A stretch of DNA of 64,000 bases from Muscardinus avellanarius (Eukaryota; Chordata; Mammalia; Rodentia; Gliridae). Position 1 is the first letter of the stretch. Each line of letters begins with the position of its first letter. Location of the stretch: the NCBI GenBank assembly GCA_963383645.1, contig OY726557.1, positions 131,095,251-131,159,250 on the forward strand, in the 5' to 3' direction. The notes beneath the pieces were generated by a model. That model ran no database searches, had not been told where the DNA came from, and saw only the letters and a program-made list of their open reading frames with translations. This document shows positions 47,746 through 58,914 of this stretch, one piece after another. The translations under genes and the position numbers were made by a program.

Positions 47746-48262
47746 TGTATTACTTTATTTTCTATTGCTATAGCAAACTACCAGAGACTGGGTAACTTAT
47801 GAAGAAAATAGTCTTATTTAGCATGTGGTTTTGGAGTCTGAACAGAATACACTGACTGTGGTGAGGAACCCTTGGCTACATCACATCTTGGCAGATGGCG
47901 TAAAGACTGGGACCATGCAAGAGGAATCACATGACACGACAGGATGGGAAGCCAAAACAAACAAGCAAACAAGCAAACAAGCAAACAAACAAAAACAAAC
48001 ACAAATCCCCCCAAACCCCCAAAACCAAAAAACCAAAAAACTGAAAGAAGCAGACAGTCTTGCACTTTTATAAAAACTCTCTTGAGTCTAACAGGGTCCC
48101 ATGAAAACTGTTAATTTCTTCTGAGGGCCACCTCCCCAAGGACATCCTATTTGATTCCACCTCCTTAAAATCTTACCACCTGTCACATCACTGCACTGGG
48201 GACTAAACTTCCAATGGGTGAACCTTTGAGGGACACATTCTGATGATATCCAAACCCTAGCA
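47746..48262 (-). mobile_element. MaLR LTR (MST/MLT1-like)
   Basis: Antisense: attttctattgctatagcaa and gagactgggtaacttatgaa at one end, gatatccaaaccctagca at the other. An (AAACAAGC)n-type repeat at 47,953-48,003 lies inside. Confidence 0.7.
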
Positions 48263-48301
48263 GGCTGAGACTGTGTGTGTGTGTATGTGTGTGTGTGTGC
48301 G

Positions 48302-48499
48302 TTACTGAGTATGGAACCCAGGGGCATTCTACCTCCGAGCTATACCCCAGCCCTATTTTTTATTCTTTATTCTGGAACAGTGTCTCAGTAAATTGTGGAG
48401 GGCCTCACTGAGTAGCTGAGGCTGACCTAGAACCTGCAATCCTCCTGTTGCAGCCTCCCAAATGCTGGGATTACAAATGTGCGCTACTACACCTGGCTT
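48302..48499 (-). mobile_element. B1-ID SINE
   Basis: Antisense: ttactgagtatggaacccag at the left, ctactacacctggct at the right, with a (TG)n at its tail. Confidence 0.85.
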
Positions 48500-48551
48500 G
48501 AGGCTAAGATTTTTGATGGGGACCACAGCTTTAGTTGTTCTATCACAAAAG

Positions 48552-48668
48552 GAGGAAATGATAGCACTTAACTCACACAGCTGTCTTGTGGATTCAGCGG
48601 GCTAAGTGTTGAGCACAGCACTTGCCATGCAGTTAAGTGCTCAGTAGACGCCAGTTAGATGTTGCTCT
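48552..48668 (+). mobile_element. MIR fragment
   Basis: cttaactcacacagctgtct and gagcacagcacttgccatgc, then aagtgctcagtagacgcc. Confidence 0.55.
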
Positions 48669-49609
48669 AAACCAAGAACATGACGCGTGGAACTGAAGAA
48701 CGCTCAAAGAACTTTTATAGTCATTATTTCCCAATCTGTGTTGAAATATAAATGGGCTAAAGTTGTTCTCATGATTGTTTCCTGACATTTGCAAAATAAG
48801 AAATATGGTCTCCCCATCTTTGGACTTTTCTAGAACTCCCTGTTCCCTTTTATCTGACTCTTCAGGCACCAACATGGTTCCTTCTTCCTGGATGTCACTA
48901 AACTGTTTTTGGGAAATGAATTTCCATTCTTTCCCCAAATGTTTATTATGAAAAATATCAGACAGCAAAACTTGAAAGAATAACAGGCAATCATGTATCT
49001 TCGACTTTAGAGTCCATTAAGTATTATTTTACCATATTTGCTTCATCTTTATCATAGAGAAACTTTGAGGGAGTCAAACCGGAAGTTGTATCCTGATATT
49101 GTACCCATCAATAAATCAGCATGCGTTTTCTGAAAATAAGGTATTTAAGATCCAGAACTCGAAAGTGTCTCTCTCCTTCATGATCAATAGCCTGAAGTCT
49201 ACCAGGGTAAAGTAAAAGGCACATTACTATTCCCATAAAAGGCCTTTCATGTGTCTTGAATGTTACATGGGGCATTTGAATCCAAATTTTCTTTCATTTC
49301 TCTCATAGATATTTCTGTATCTACCAGGCATCAGGCAGTAGGAATATCAAGAATGCCCTCCTATCTCATTGGCTGCTGCTGTGCTCCTCTTCTCCATCTG
49401 TTGGTCCAGCTCAGCCTCCCTTGAGAGCTCCTCCTCCTCCTTTAGTTTACTGACTTGTAATCCTCGCAGCCCTTTGCTTGGCACATGTTCATACATTTTC
49501 CTTGGAGATCCCATACCTTCAGTTAAAATCAGTCTATCAAAGGCTCCTGAATCTGCACAGCTAACCTTCTCACCCATATTCTCCTAACACTGAAACCCAA
49601 TTCCTCATC
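48669..49609. other. Intergenic, nothing recognised
   Basis: AT-rich unique sequence, no gene. Confidence 0.5.
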
Positions 49610-49895
49610 CATCTTTTTTTTCTTCCCACTGCTGTAGTCACACAGGTCAGCATCATGCCCCATCTGGACTATGTCAGTAGCACATACCTGTTCTTTCTGG
49701 ATCCACATTCACCCCTTTTCAGCCCTTCCCCCAGGAATGATGTTCAGCCTCAGCAGTAGGTATCCATCTCAGACTCTCCTGGCACCCTCTCTAACCTTTG
49801 ATATTGCTCTAATTGTCTGTCTTCAGTTATACTCCAATTACCTTGAGGGTGGGCCTTAATAGTCCTTGCCTTAAATAAGTGTTTGGCACATAGTA
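49610..49895 (+). mobile_element. L2 3' end
   Basis: attaccttgagggtgggcct, then agtgtttggcacatagtaat, the L2 3' terminal arrangement. Confidence 0.55.
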
Positions 49896-50090
49896 ATGGT
49901 AGCATTAACTTTATATGAGCATTACTATAAAGACTTTCCTGTGTTACTGTATTTATTGTTTATAGCAATGTTACGAATTATGTTCTATCATTCCCTTTTT
50001 TACATATGAAAAACTTGACAACCATAGATGTTAGGGGCCTCATATGTCTCCCCAACTTGTAAACGACAGAGTGAGGACTCTGAGCTCCAT
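49896..50090 (-). mobile_element. MIR fragment
   Basis: Antisense, diverged: ttacatatgaaaaacttgac and aaacgacagagtgaggactc. Confidence 0.45.
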
Positions 50091-50094
50091 ATTT

Positions 50095-50745
50095 ACTGAA
50101 TGAGTTGTAGAATGAATCCACTTGTCTTCTCCTCAAGAGACTCCCACTTGGATATGGAGACAGGCATGAGCCTCGGATTATGATGCAGTGTGAAAAGGGC
50201 CAAAGTAGAGGTGTGGACACACATCCATGGGAAGATGGAGGGAGCAACTGCAGGGGTTGCTTTGAGTGGATTTTGGGGGACCTCACAGAGAAAATGGTAC
50301 TTGAGCTGGGTCTTGGAGAATGAATAGAACCTCACACTGTGAACAGCATCCACCATGGCGCAGGAGGTCAGGTATTGCAAGAGTCTGGTCTGGCTGGCCC
50401 GCATGGGAGACAGTGACAGGCTCACAGCCTGAGCCCAGCTGGGCTTTGCTCACTGAAGGGCCTTCTAAGCCATGTTAAGGAGTTCCTGCTTTGTTTGCCA
50501 TGCAACAGAACCACAGAAGGATTTTAAATCAGATTTGCAAGTCAGATCACACTTTAAGAATTTTGGGACCCTGGAGAGCTGGTAGTAAGCATGGGTCTGG
50601 ATGGGAAAAGAGTGTTGGCAGAAAGATAAGTGAGAGGCCCTGTGATAATTCAGATCGAAGCCAGGATGAGGGTGGTATAAGTGGATTGGGGAGGATGACC
50701 TCAGTCCTCGAACAATACAGGAGTAGCTGAGCTGATCTTGAGAAC
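50095..50745 (-). mobile_element. L2 LINE fragment, antisense
   Basis: taagccatgttaaggagttc, gaaccacagaaggattttaa and aattcagatcgaagccagga mirror the L2 3' ORF in reverse. Frames are destroyed. Confidence 0.6.
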
Positions 50746-50987
50746 TAACTGACAATGAAAGCAGTGTCAGAGGAAACTGAGAATTAAAATGTTTTCCATC
50801 TCAATGACTTCCTTGCTTTACAAAAGAAGTTTAAAATTGGGCTATTTCTTTACACATGGACCATGCAAAAAGGGGAGGAAAAGTACGACAGAACTTTTCT
50901 CTTGGGATTAGGTTTCTCTAATATAGTACTGCCAGGATTCAGAAGGAGGGGACGACTTGTTCCTTCTTTCTGTTCCTCCTGGCTGCC

Positions 50988-51054
50988 CACCACACCACAC
51001 CACACCACACCACACCACACCACACCACACCAACCACACCACACCACACCACAC
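50988..51054. repeat. (ACCAC)n pentanucleotide microsatellite
   Basis: About 13 units with one interruption (ccaaccac). The opposite strand is G/T-only. Confidence 0.97.
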
Positions 51055-51477
51055 CTCCTTTCTCGCTGCCTCAGTTTCCGGCACCTCCCTATCTCTCATC
51101 TTAGTATTACATGGTTAGCCTGGCACTGAGGAAACATAGTAAAAGTCATGAGAGATCAAAAGGAAGAAGGATAGAGAGATCAGAGGAAATGACAGAGGTA
51201 GTCTACACAGATTAGTATGAAAGCAACTTGCTGGTATTTCCAATGTATTTCAGCATAGGTCATATAAACAGATTTATTTTTTAATATACCCCCTGTATCT
51301 TTCAATTAACCATACATTGTACATCGTATATTTCAATACTTATATCTCAAGATGGGAATAGCAGAAACATATGTTGAGTGAGTTCTATGAACTCTGGGGA
51401 CAGTACCACTCACTGGGTTTCAGATATTATGGTGATACATGTTTTAGCAACATATGTTACCCATAAGGGATCTTGGG

Positions 51478-51480
<3 letters not shown>
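51055..51480. other. Intergenic, nothing recognised
   Basis: AT-rich unique sequence. Confidence 0.5.
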
Positions 51481-51482
<2 letters not shown>

Positions 51483-51508
<26 letters not shown>

Positions 51509-51694
51509 TTGGTGGTACTGGGGTTTCTGGAAGCCCTTCTACCTCCGGGCTACACTCCCAGACCTATTTTTACATTTTTATTTGGAAACAGGGTCTCCTA
51601 AGCCAGCGCGCGCGGCTGGCTTCGAACCTGCGCGATCCTCCTGTCTCTGCCTCCCAAGCGCGGGGATTACAAGCGTGCGCCACCACGCCCGGCC
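51483..51694 (-). mobile_element. Young B1-ID SINE, GC-loop variant
   Basis: Antisense with (ATTT)n tail, ggtactggggtttctggaag and head ccaccacgcccggcc. Duplication CTTGGGGATTTA flanks it. The hairpin GCCAGC..GCTGGC holds an expanded CG loop. Confidence 0.93.
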
Positions 51695-52577
51695 TTGGGG
51701 ATTTAATATGTAACACACTCTCGTCTGGATTGGTAAATGGATTTGAATCAGGCTGAGAAAAATGAAGACCTTTTGAATAAGAAATTGTATGCATTATATC
51801 CAAAAAAGCCTCCTGAAGGAGCCTGCCCGAATCTCCTTGCAGCCCAATCTCTATTTGATATGAAGATTTCCAAAGGCTAGCCAGTTGCTCTTTTGTTCCC
51901 ATCATCTTGGGAAAGTTTGACACATATAAATTGCCTTTGAGATCATTAGATAAATACCTAATTGCTGAATGGAAAAGTTTCCCTTTCTTCTCTCCAGTCC
52001 TAGCTAGCCACTTTGTTCTTATTTCTTCAAAAGTCACCTAGTTAGGCATGGCTCCAGTGGTCTGGGCAATCACAGCCCTGGGAGTTAGGAGAGCCGGGCT
52101 GCTGTCTAGGCCATGCTGTCACTGACCCAAGTGACCTTGTGCAAACGGCTTGTCTTTTCTGGGGCCCATTTCCTCATTTATCAGATGAGGCATTGGACTC
52201 ATCATTGATTACACAGTCCCTCCCTTTCAAGTGTGGAGATTCGCTGAGTCCATAAATTGAAAATCTCAGCTCCAAGAGGATTTTCAAAAGCATATATCTG
52301 CTACTTCTTCTGAAACAAAAGGGGATGTGTTTTTTTTGGTTTTATACTTTGGAAATTTCCATGTGTCTTCACTCCTATTTGGAAATTCCTTGCCCAAGGC
52401 ATGCTTACCGGTTTTTCCATCTGTGGGCAGCCCTGTGAACAAGAATAAATAGTTGGGAAATCTCAGTAGATAGGTTTACTACTGCCACCGGAGGTTCCTT
52501 AGCTCCTTTTAGCTTTAGAGTGATTGTAGATATCAGTCATCAGGAAAATTTTGCTCAAAAATTTCTATTTCTATTAA
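51695..52577. other. Intergenic with a MIR at about 52,090-52,215
   Basis: gtgaccttgtgcaaacggct and ggcccatttcctcatttatc match the MIR core in sense orientation. The rest is unique. Confidence 0.6.
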
Positions 52578-52757
52578 GCAAGGGTAGCACATGCCTGTAA
52601 TCTCCATACTTGGGAGGCTGAGACAGGAAGATTCCAAGTCTGAGGCTAGTCTCAGCAACTTAGCAAGACCCTGTTTCAAAAATAAAATAAAACAAATGAA
52701 AAGGTATGGAAGTCTGGCTTGCAGATAGAATGCCCTTGTCTTCAATCTCTATTACAA

Positions 52758-52812
<55 letters not shown>
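52578..52812 (+). mobile_element. Diverged B1-ID SINE with (TA)n tail
   Basis: Sense: gtagcacatgcctgtaatct and a decayed tail, then (TA)28 at 52,755-52,812. Confidence 0.75.
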
Positions 52813-52815
<3 letters not shown>

Positions 52816-53135
52816 TTAAATTTCTTCCTGTCCTTATTTATCATGACTTAGCAAAAGAAATCCATCTGAACTCTGTGCTGCCTCCTAGTGGGTAACTCTC
52901 ATCACTGCATTCTCCCTAGCCTGGGCCTGGGGAGAGAAACCTGGATGCCTTTTGAAAGGGGGTAATGGTGCTAAGAGAGGGTTTTCTGCAACCATATGTC
53001 AGATATGTTATGCATGTTTAATAGGCTGCAAGTTTTTATATGCTACATGTTGTTTGTTCTCACTGCAACTTGGTGCAGTACAATCATCCCCATGTTGCAG
53101 ATGTGAAAACTGACTTTTATAAAAGTTCTTAAGTA

Positions 53136-53331
53136 AACCGGGCGTGGGGCGTGTGCTTGTAGTCCCAGCGATTGGGAGGCTGAGATGGGAGGATCGCACA
53201 GGTTCAAAGCAGCCTCAGCTACTGAGTGAGGCTCTTGGCAATTTAGTGAGACCCTGTTTCCAAATAAAGTATACAGTAGGTCTGGGGGTGTAGCCCGGAG
53301 GTGGAAAAACCCCCGGGTTCCACCCCCAGTA

Positions 53332-53378
<47 letters not shown>
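53136..53378 (+). mobile_element. B1-ID SINE with (CA)n tail
   Basis: Sense copy ending ccacccccagtacc(ac)n. AGTTCTTAAGT flanks it at about 53,124-53,134 and 53,378-53,388. Confidence 0.92.
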
Positions 53379-53381
<3 letters not shown>

Positions 53382-53388
53382 CTTAAGT

Positions 53389-54540
53389 GGTCATGAGCTT
53401 GGTAGGATTTAGGACTAGAAACAGTGAGAATGATTTCTCCCGGACTTCTCATCTTTCAGAGGCTCCCAACAGCTCAGTTTCTGTCTCAACTGCTCCTCAG
53501 ACATCAGAGACAAGCAGATTTGCTGCTGGACAGCATTACCAGCGCAGTTCCATAGCTGGAGAAGAGAGAAGGGAGGTGGCCAGTGGATGGAAGAACGCGG
53601 AGGAGAGAGCTTCTGGAGGCAGCACTGTGTCCTCCCCTGTTCTCTTTATCCTCCTTTCCCTTTTATGATATTCATTATTTTCTCACTATATCCAAGAAGC
53701 ATGGAATTGAGACAGGGTCTGCATGGTAAGAGCTCAGTCTAAGAGCGGTGTGCATCATTGACCTGAGCAGAGGCCCTGTGCCTGATAGTTGTGTGGGTAA
53801 GAGGGGAGCAGCACCAGTATGTGGGTCTTCAGTTCTGCCCTCAAGGCTGGGGCTTTATGGTGAGGCATAGTCATGGAAAGTCTGGTTTCTAAACCAGGGA
53901 ATAGCGTTCGAAAACCATGTGGTATTATTGACTCTTCCAGGTAAGAGAAATAAGGAGAGAAGAGGGGAATATGCTTTGTGCCAGAAACGAGTCTCTGTGT
54001 TAGTGTGTTTACCTCTTTGAAACCAGCTATGGAGGACTCCAGCACTGCCATGCCACTGTTGGCTCCACCCAGAACTATTCCTGGAGGGACTTAGCTGGGA
54101 CAACAATGACATATTTAGCAATGACAACCCTATTCACTGCTAGGATTGCACTGCTTCCTATTTTGTTTAGTGTGGTCTCTAAGAGTTTAAGGAATTGCTT
54201 AGGGAACTCAAGAGATGATGAGCCCTAAGCTGGAACTGGAGGCAGAACAGGCTCCTTGACTTTCATGCAGCTGAAGCTTCTGCATCTTCCGGAGTTAAGT
54301 ATGTGAATGACTATTTTTTCCCCTTCCTATTTTTAGCCACCTCTCGATGAAAAAGTTCAAATGCAATCCAAAATGTGAAACAGGCAACATAGGAGGAAAA
54401 GTAGGAAGCCAAGTTAGTGCTGAGAAAGAACTGTGATGAACTGTTTAACAAACCACGTGTGTGCAAAAGGCAAAGCTCCCGGACACTGCACACTGACTTC
54501 TAGAATAGGCTTCTCATTTGACTTGAACACTTTCCCCACA
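53389..54540. other. Intergenic, nothing recognised
   Basis: Unique sequence. An open frame of 93 codons at 53,387-53,668 shows no family features. Confidence 0.5.
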
Positions 54541-54637
54541 AGTCTAACCTACAGAAAGGGTCATTCACAACCAAGCAACCAAGCAAGAGTATCTACAGGA
54601 ATGTTCATTTGAGCATTGTTTGTAATAAAAAACAAAG

Positions 54638-54655
54638 GGGAGGGAGGGAGGGAGG

Positions 54656-54718
<63 letters not shown>

Positions 54719-54786
54719 AGAGGAGAGGAGAGGAGAGGAGAGGAGAGGAGAGGAGAGGAGAGGAGAGGAGAGGAGAGAGAAGAGGA
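54638..54786. repeat. Composite purine tract (GGGA)n(GA)n(GAGGA)n
   Basis: About 150 bp of unbroken purines: GGGA units, about 26 GA units, then about 13 pentamers. Confidence 0.98.
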
Positions 54787-54825
54787 GAGAGAATATCAAA
54801 GGGAATTATTTAAATTTATTATGAA

Positions 54826-55007
54826 GCTGGGCATGGTGGCGCACGCTTGTAATCCCTGTGCTTGGGAGGCTGAGACAGGAGGATCGCACAGGTTCGAAGC
54901 CAGCCTCAGCTACTTAGTGAGACCCTGTTTCCAAATAAAATATAAAATGGGTCTGGGAGTATAGCCTGGAAGTAGAAAGCCTCTGGGTTCCACCCCCCCA
55001 AAAAAAA
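54826..55007 (+). mobile_element. B1-ID SINE inside L1
   Basis: Sense copy gctgggcatggtggcgcacg..ctgggttccaccccccc(a)n. Flanks AATTTATTATG and AAATTATTATG are near-duplicates. Confidence 0.92.
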
Positions 55008-55498
55008 ATTATTATGGACGGACCTGGAGAGCATTATGTTAAGTGAGATTAGCCTGTCACAGGCACAGAACAGAAAGAGAAGGGACTTATGTTTTCTGTA
55101 ATATGCACGAGCTAGGGAGTATTGGGGATACCAGAGGGACTCCAGATAATGGAGGAGAACCTCAGTGGAGCCAGGGAGGAAGCGTAGAGGAGGAGAAAGA
55201 CTGAGGTCCATTAATGGAAATACTACCATCAACTATAGGTACACATGTGAATATACCATTGTCAATCCGGGTACTTGGTATTGGGAGGGAGGGAAATGGG
55301 GCGGTCGGGGGCACCAAGTACTGTGTGAATGTATGCCATTGTCAACATGATTTACGTTATGATGTGAGACTATAAGGCACCAATAAAAACAAAACAAAAA
55401 AACAACTAGGATTAGGTTCTTTTAAAAAATGAATCTATTATGGTCCATTTATAAAATTGAATTCTATGTATTAGTTAAAAGAAATATGGTAACACTAT

Positions 55499-55815
55499 GT
55501 ATTAGTTTTTTAGAGCTGCCACAATACTACTGCAGCTGGGGCAGTTTAAACAACATAAATTAGTTTTCTCCAAATTCTAGAAGTTCAAGGTCAAGGTATT
55601 AGTAGGGCTGATGTCTCTTGAGGCCTCTCTCCTTGGCTGGTCAGTGGCCATTTTGCATGGGCTTCCCTTTGTGAATGTCTGTGTTTTAATCTTCTTTTAT
55701 AGGGACACTGGGCATGTTGGATTAGGGCCCACCCTAATGACCTTATTTTAATGAAATTGTTCCTTTAAAGATTCTGTCTCCAAAGAATATGAACTTTAGT
55801 ACATAAATTTTGACA
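55499..55815 (-). mobile_element. MaLR/MLT-type LTR, diverged
   Basis: agagctgccacaatactact, ttatagggacactgggcatg and attagggcccaccctaatga match the antisense MLT-type LTR layout. The right border is unclear. Confidence 0.6.
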
Positions 55816-55919
55816 GATAGAAGTGAGCTCATAAGAAGCTATATAGACTCAGAGGGAAAGGTGCCTGAAACTGTTTAACTAACGATAAGTTGCAGATCAA
55901 TATACATATACATATGCTA

Positions 55920-55966
<47 letters not shown>
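55920..55966. repeat. (TA)n microsatellite
   Basis: About 20 TA units, followed by a second L1-like fragment. Confidence 0.95.
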
Positions 55967-55971
55967 TAATG

Positions 55972-56280
55972 ATCTAACCTACAGAAATGTTCATTCACAA
56001 CTAAGCAAAAATATATATGGGAATGTTCATTTGAGCATTGTTTGTAATAAAAAATAAAGAAAGGACAGAAGAGAGGGAGAGAGAGAAAAAAAGAGAGAGA
56101 GCCTATCAAAAGGAAATTATTTAAAGCAATTATGGTCCATATATATTATACCATATATATGTATTTATATACACATATAACAGCAAACACACATATATAT
56201 ACACACATATAACACCAAAGATATATATACATACATATATATGTGTATATGTATTATATATATTTAAAAACATTTGGAAG
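55972..56280 (+). mobile_element. Second copy of the L1-like segment
   Basis: It repeats the order seen at 54,541: ctaacctacagaaa, aatgttcatttgagcattgt, a purine stretch, gaaattatttaaa, then TA/CA-rich sequence. Confidence 0.6.
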
Positions 56281-56289
56281 GATATATTC

Positions 56290-56560
56290 TGCTGTGGTTT
56301 GATGTAGTTTGTCCCCTCTGAAACTCACTCTGAAACTTCATCTGACTATAGTGTTTGGAGGCGTGGCCTTCGGGAGGTGATTAGGATGAGCTCAGGTCAT
56401 CAGATGGAACACTCATGATTTAGTCCTAGTAGCTTCATAAGAAGACAGAGAGACCAGAGCGGACATGCATACCTGCCCACGTTCCCCTTGGTAATGGTTA
56501 CTGTAATCCTTTGAGCTGCCCTTGTAATTGGAAAATAATATTTTGTGACAACCAGATGAG
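56290..56560 (+). mobile_element. MaLR LTR, sense
   Basis: Starts tgctgtggtttgatgtagtt and contains gaggcgtggccttcgggagg and tgattaggatgagctc, the classic MaLR LTR 5' half. Confidence 0.75.
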
Positions 56561-56724
56561 ATAATGAATGGAATGCATGAAGCACCATGCTTGGCACCTA
56601 GGAAGACCAATGGATATTAGGTATTTTATTATGATGATAATAAAGAAAAAAAGCTCTGTTTGCAGTGTCCAGTTAAGAGGCAGAGTGTTCTTAATCCTAG
56701 AGTATTGTCAATTAAAATCATGTT

Positions 56725-57436
56725 TGAAGGGTCCGAGAATTGCCCACCAACCCAAATATCGAAGGACTCACAAGAGATGTAAAATGCAAGCGAGGTTTAT
56801 TGTGCTGCAGCTGTCCCGGCTAGCCAGGGGTCGAGACCAAGACACTATGGCCGAGGTTCGACCCCTCCCCACTCCACGCTCTGAATTTTATTACCCTAGG
56901 AGGGAGTGATTACACACGAGGGAGTGGTTACACACACGTCAGAGCCCGCCAAAAGTTCGAGCCCGCCAACCTTAGAATACAACCAATCAGATACAAGGAC
57001 AAACAAGTACAACCAATAATTTTAAAACATGCATCCACACACGTCAGAGCCTGCTCTGCCTTTCCCACCCACCTTGGCTGGGCCAGGCTTATCTCTGCAC
57101 TGAATAATCTGCCTGGAGAGCAGATTAGCCTGGCCTTGTTTGCTGATCTAGCTCAGAGATATGGGGATGGGGTCCCATTTACAAAGACCTTGGCCGGCAA
57201 GCTGGAGATTAGAGGCTTTGACCTTGTGGGTCCCCTATCCTTGTCCTTGAATCCTGCAACCTGGGCAGCTGGGCTTATGGATCTTCATTTTATTTCCAAT
57301 CCTACCTTACTTCTATATCTTAACTCTATATTTTAATACCTTATTTCTAATCCTAATATGGAAGAAGACTTCTCTAGTTAACCTCTCATACTGGAGGGAA
57401 AGCGCTTCTTCCAGCCTGCTTTCCAGCACCCCTACA
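56725..57436 (-). mobile_element. Solo endogenous retroviral LTR, 712 bp
   Basis: On its own strand it begins TGTAGGGGTGCTGG and ends GACCCTTCA. The AATAAA signal lies at 56,796-56,801 (as tttatt on +), followed by about 70 bp of U5-like sequence. The flanks ATGTT and GTGTT fit a 5-bp target duplication with one change. No internal viral gene is present. Family not identified. Confidence 0.75.
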
Positions 57437-57619
57437 GTGTTCAATTTAATTGAACAGATAATCAAGAGTTCACCCTACCTGCACAACACTGCTTAAATCT
57501 GTCAAGGAAAGAAGTTAGACCAAAGTCTGCCTGCAAGTAACTTAATAGGCAGCTATAGCTTCAGCTATAAAATAACAACTAATTTCTTGAGGGGATATTG
57601 TGACCATTTAACGAGGTTT

Positions 57620-57757
57620 TGTTTTTGTGGTACTGGGGATTAAATTCAGGGGTATTCTACCCTGAGCCACACCTCAAGCCTCTTTTATTTTTATTTTGAA
57701 ACAGGGTCTCACTAAGTTGCTGAGAATCTCACTAAGCATGCAACATCACACCTGGCT
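57620..57757 (-). mobile_element. B1-ID SINE, internally deleted
   Basis: Antisense: tgtggtactggggattaaat at the left, acatcacacctggct at the right. Most of the B1 body is missing. Confidence 0.8.
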
Positions 57758-57761
57758 AAAC

Positions 57762-57808
<47 letters not shown>

Positions 57809-58012
57809 CTGGAGATTGAACTCAGGGACATTCTACCTCTGAGCTATCCCCCCAGCCCTACTTTAATATTTTAAAAATTATTTTTAAACAGGGTTACGCT
57901 AAGTTGTGGAGCGTCTTGCTAAATTGCTGAGGCTGTCTTCAACTTTTCAATCCTCCTATCTCAGCCTCTCATGTACTAGGATTACAAGTATGCACTACCA
58001 TACCCAGATTAA
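57762..58012 (-). mobile_element. B1-ID SINE with (TG)n tail
   Basis: (TG)n at 57,764-57,806, then tggagattgaactcaggg; the head is ctaccatacccagatt. Confidence 0.85.
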
Positions 58013-58696
58013 TGAGATTTAATATCTATAAAGCACTTAGGAAGAATTTAATACATGTCAATGATTATTGTTGTTATTATTTGCCTCTCTTTTGTAACAA
58101 AACCTATTTGAAAAAGACTATGTAGAAGGAAACTCAGGAAGTATAGATTCAGGAAAAATTACCCGAAGGAAATGTCACCATGCTATGCAGAGACTGGTAC
58201 ATTCCAGACTTCTCTAGAAGCAGATTAAAATATAGCCACCCCTCAGTATTTGAGGGGAATGGGTTTTAGAGCCCCTTGTGGATACCCAAATCCATGATGC
58301 TCAAATCCGTTATAACAATGGCCTCAGCATTTGCCTATAACCTATGCATATTTCCCATATATTTTATATAATATCAAAATTATTTGTAATACATAACACA
58401 ATATAAATGCTATGTACATAGTTGTTATATTATTTTGTTTAGGGATGAGGAACAGGAAAAGATATGTGTGCACATGTTCTATTCAGATATAATTCCCCCC
58501 TCCCCTAAAATTTACAAATGTGCAGCAGAATCCATGGATACGAGACCTGCAGATACAGAGGAAATACTGACTCTGTTGTGGTGGTCAAGGTTGTCCACCT
58601 ACACCAGAGGTGGACTCTCTCTGACAAAGTCCCTCTTCAATATTCATTCTGATGACCAAGAGACACAGCTTTTCCACAGAGACAATTTGTGGCTTT
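58013..58696. other. Intergenic, nothing recognised
   Basis: AT-rich unique sequence; the block around 58,220-58,600 is unassigned. Confidence 0.5.
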
Positions 58697-58900
58697 TTGT
58701 TTTCCTGGTACTGGGGATGGAACTCAGGAGCATTCTACCTCTGAGCTACACCCCAGCCCTTTATTCTTTATTTTGAAACAGGGTCTCACTGAGTTGCAAA
58801 GTTGCCTCACTAGTAGCTGAGGCTGTCTGTGAGCCTCGATCCTCCCATCTCAGCCTCCCCAATGCTGGGATTACAAGCGTGTGCTACCACACCCGGCTAA
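58697..58900 (-). mobile_element. B1-ID SINE
   Basis: Antisense: cctggtactggggatggaac at the left, ctaccacacccggct at the right. Confidence 0.88.
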
Positions 58901-58914
58901 GTTGTAGCTTTTTA

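Larger units (their letters stand above)
54541..55400 (+). mobile_element. L1 3' end fragment carrying a purine tract and a SINE
   Basis: aatgttcatttgagcattgt, then ggacctggagagcattatgt and aagtgagattagcctgtcac match the 3' end of mammalian L1 elements. A purine microsatellite (54,638-54,786) and a SINE (54,826) lie within. It ends near an A-rich stretch at 55,380-55,405. Confidence 0.65.

Noticed and set aside
53387..53668. 93-codon open frame rich in Ser/Thr
   Set aside because: No start context, domain or conservation evidence. It overlaps the boundary of a SINE duplication.
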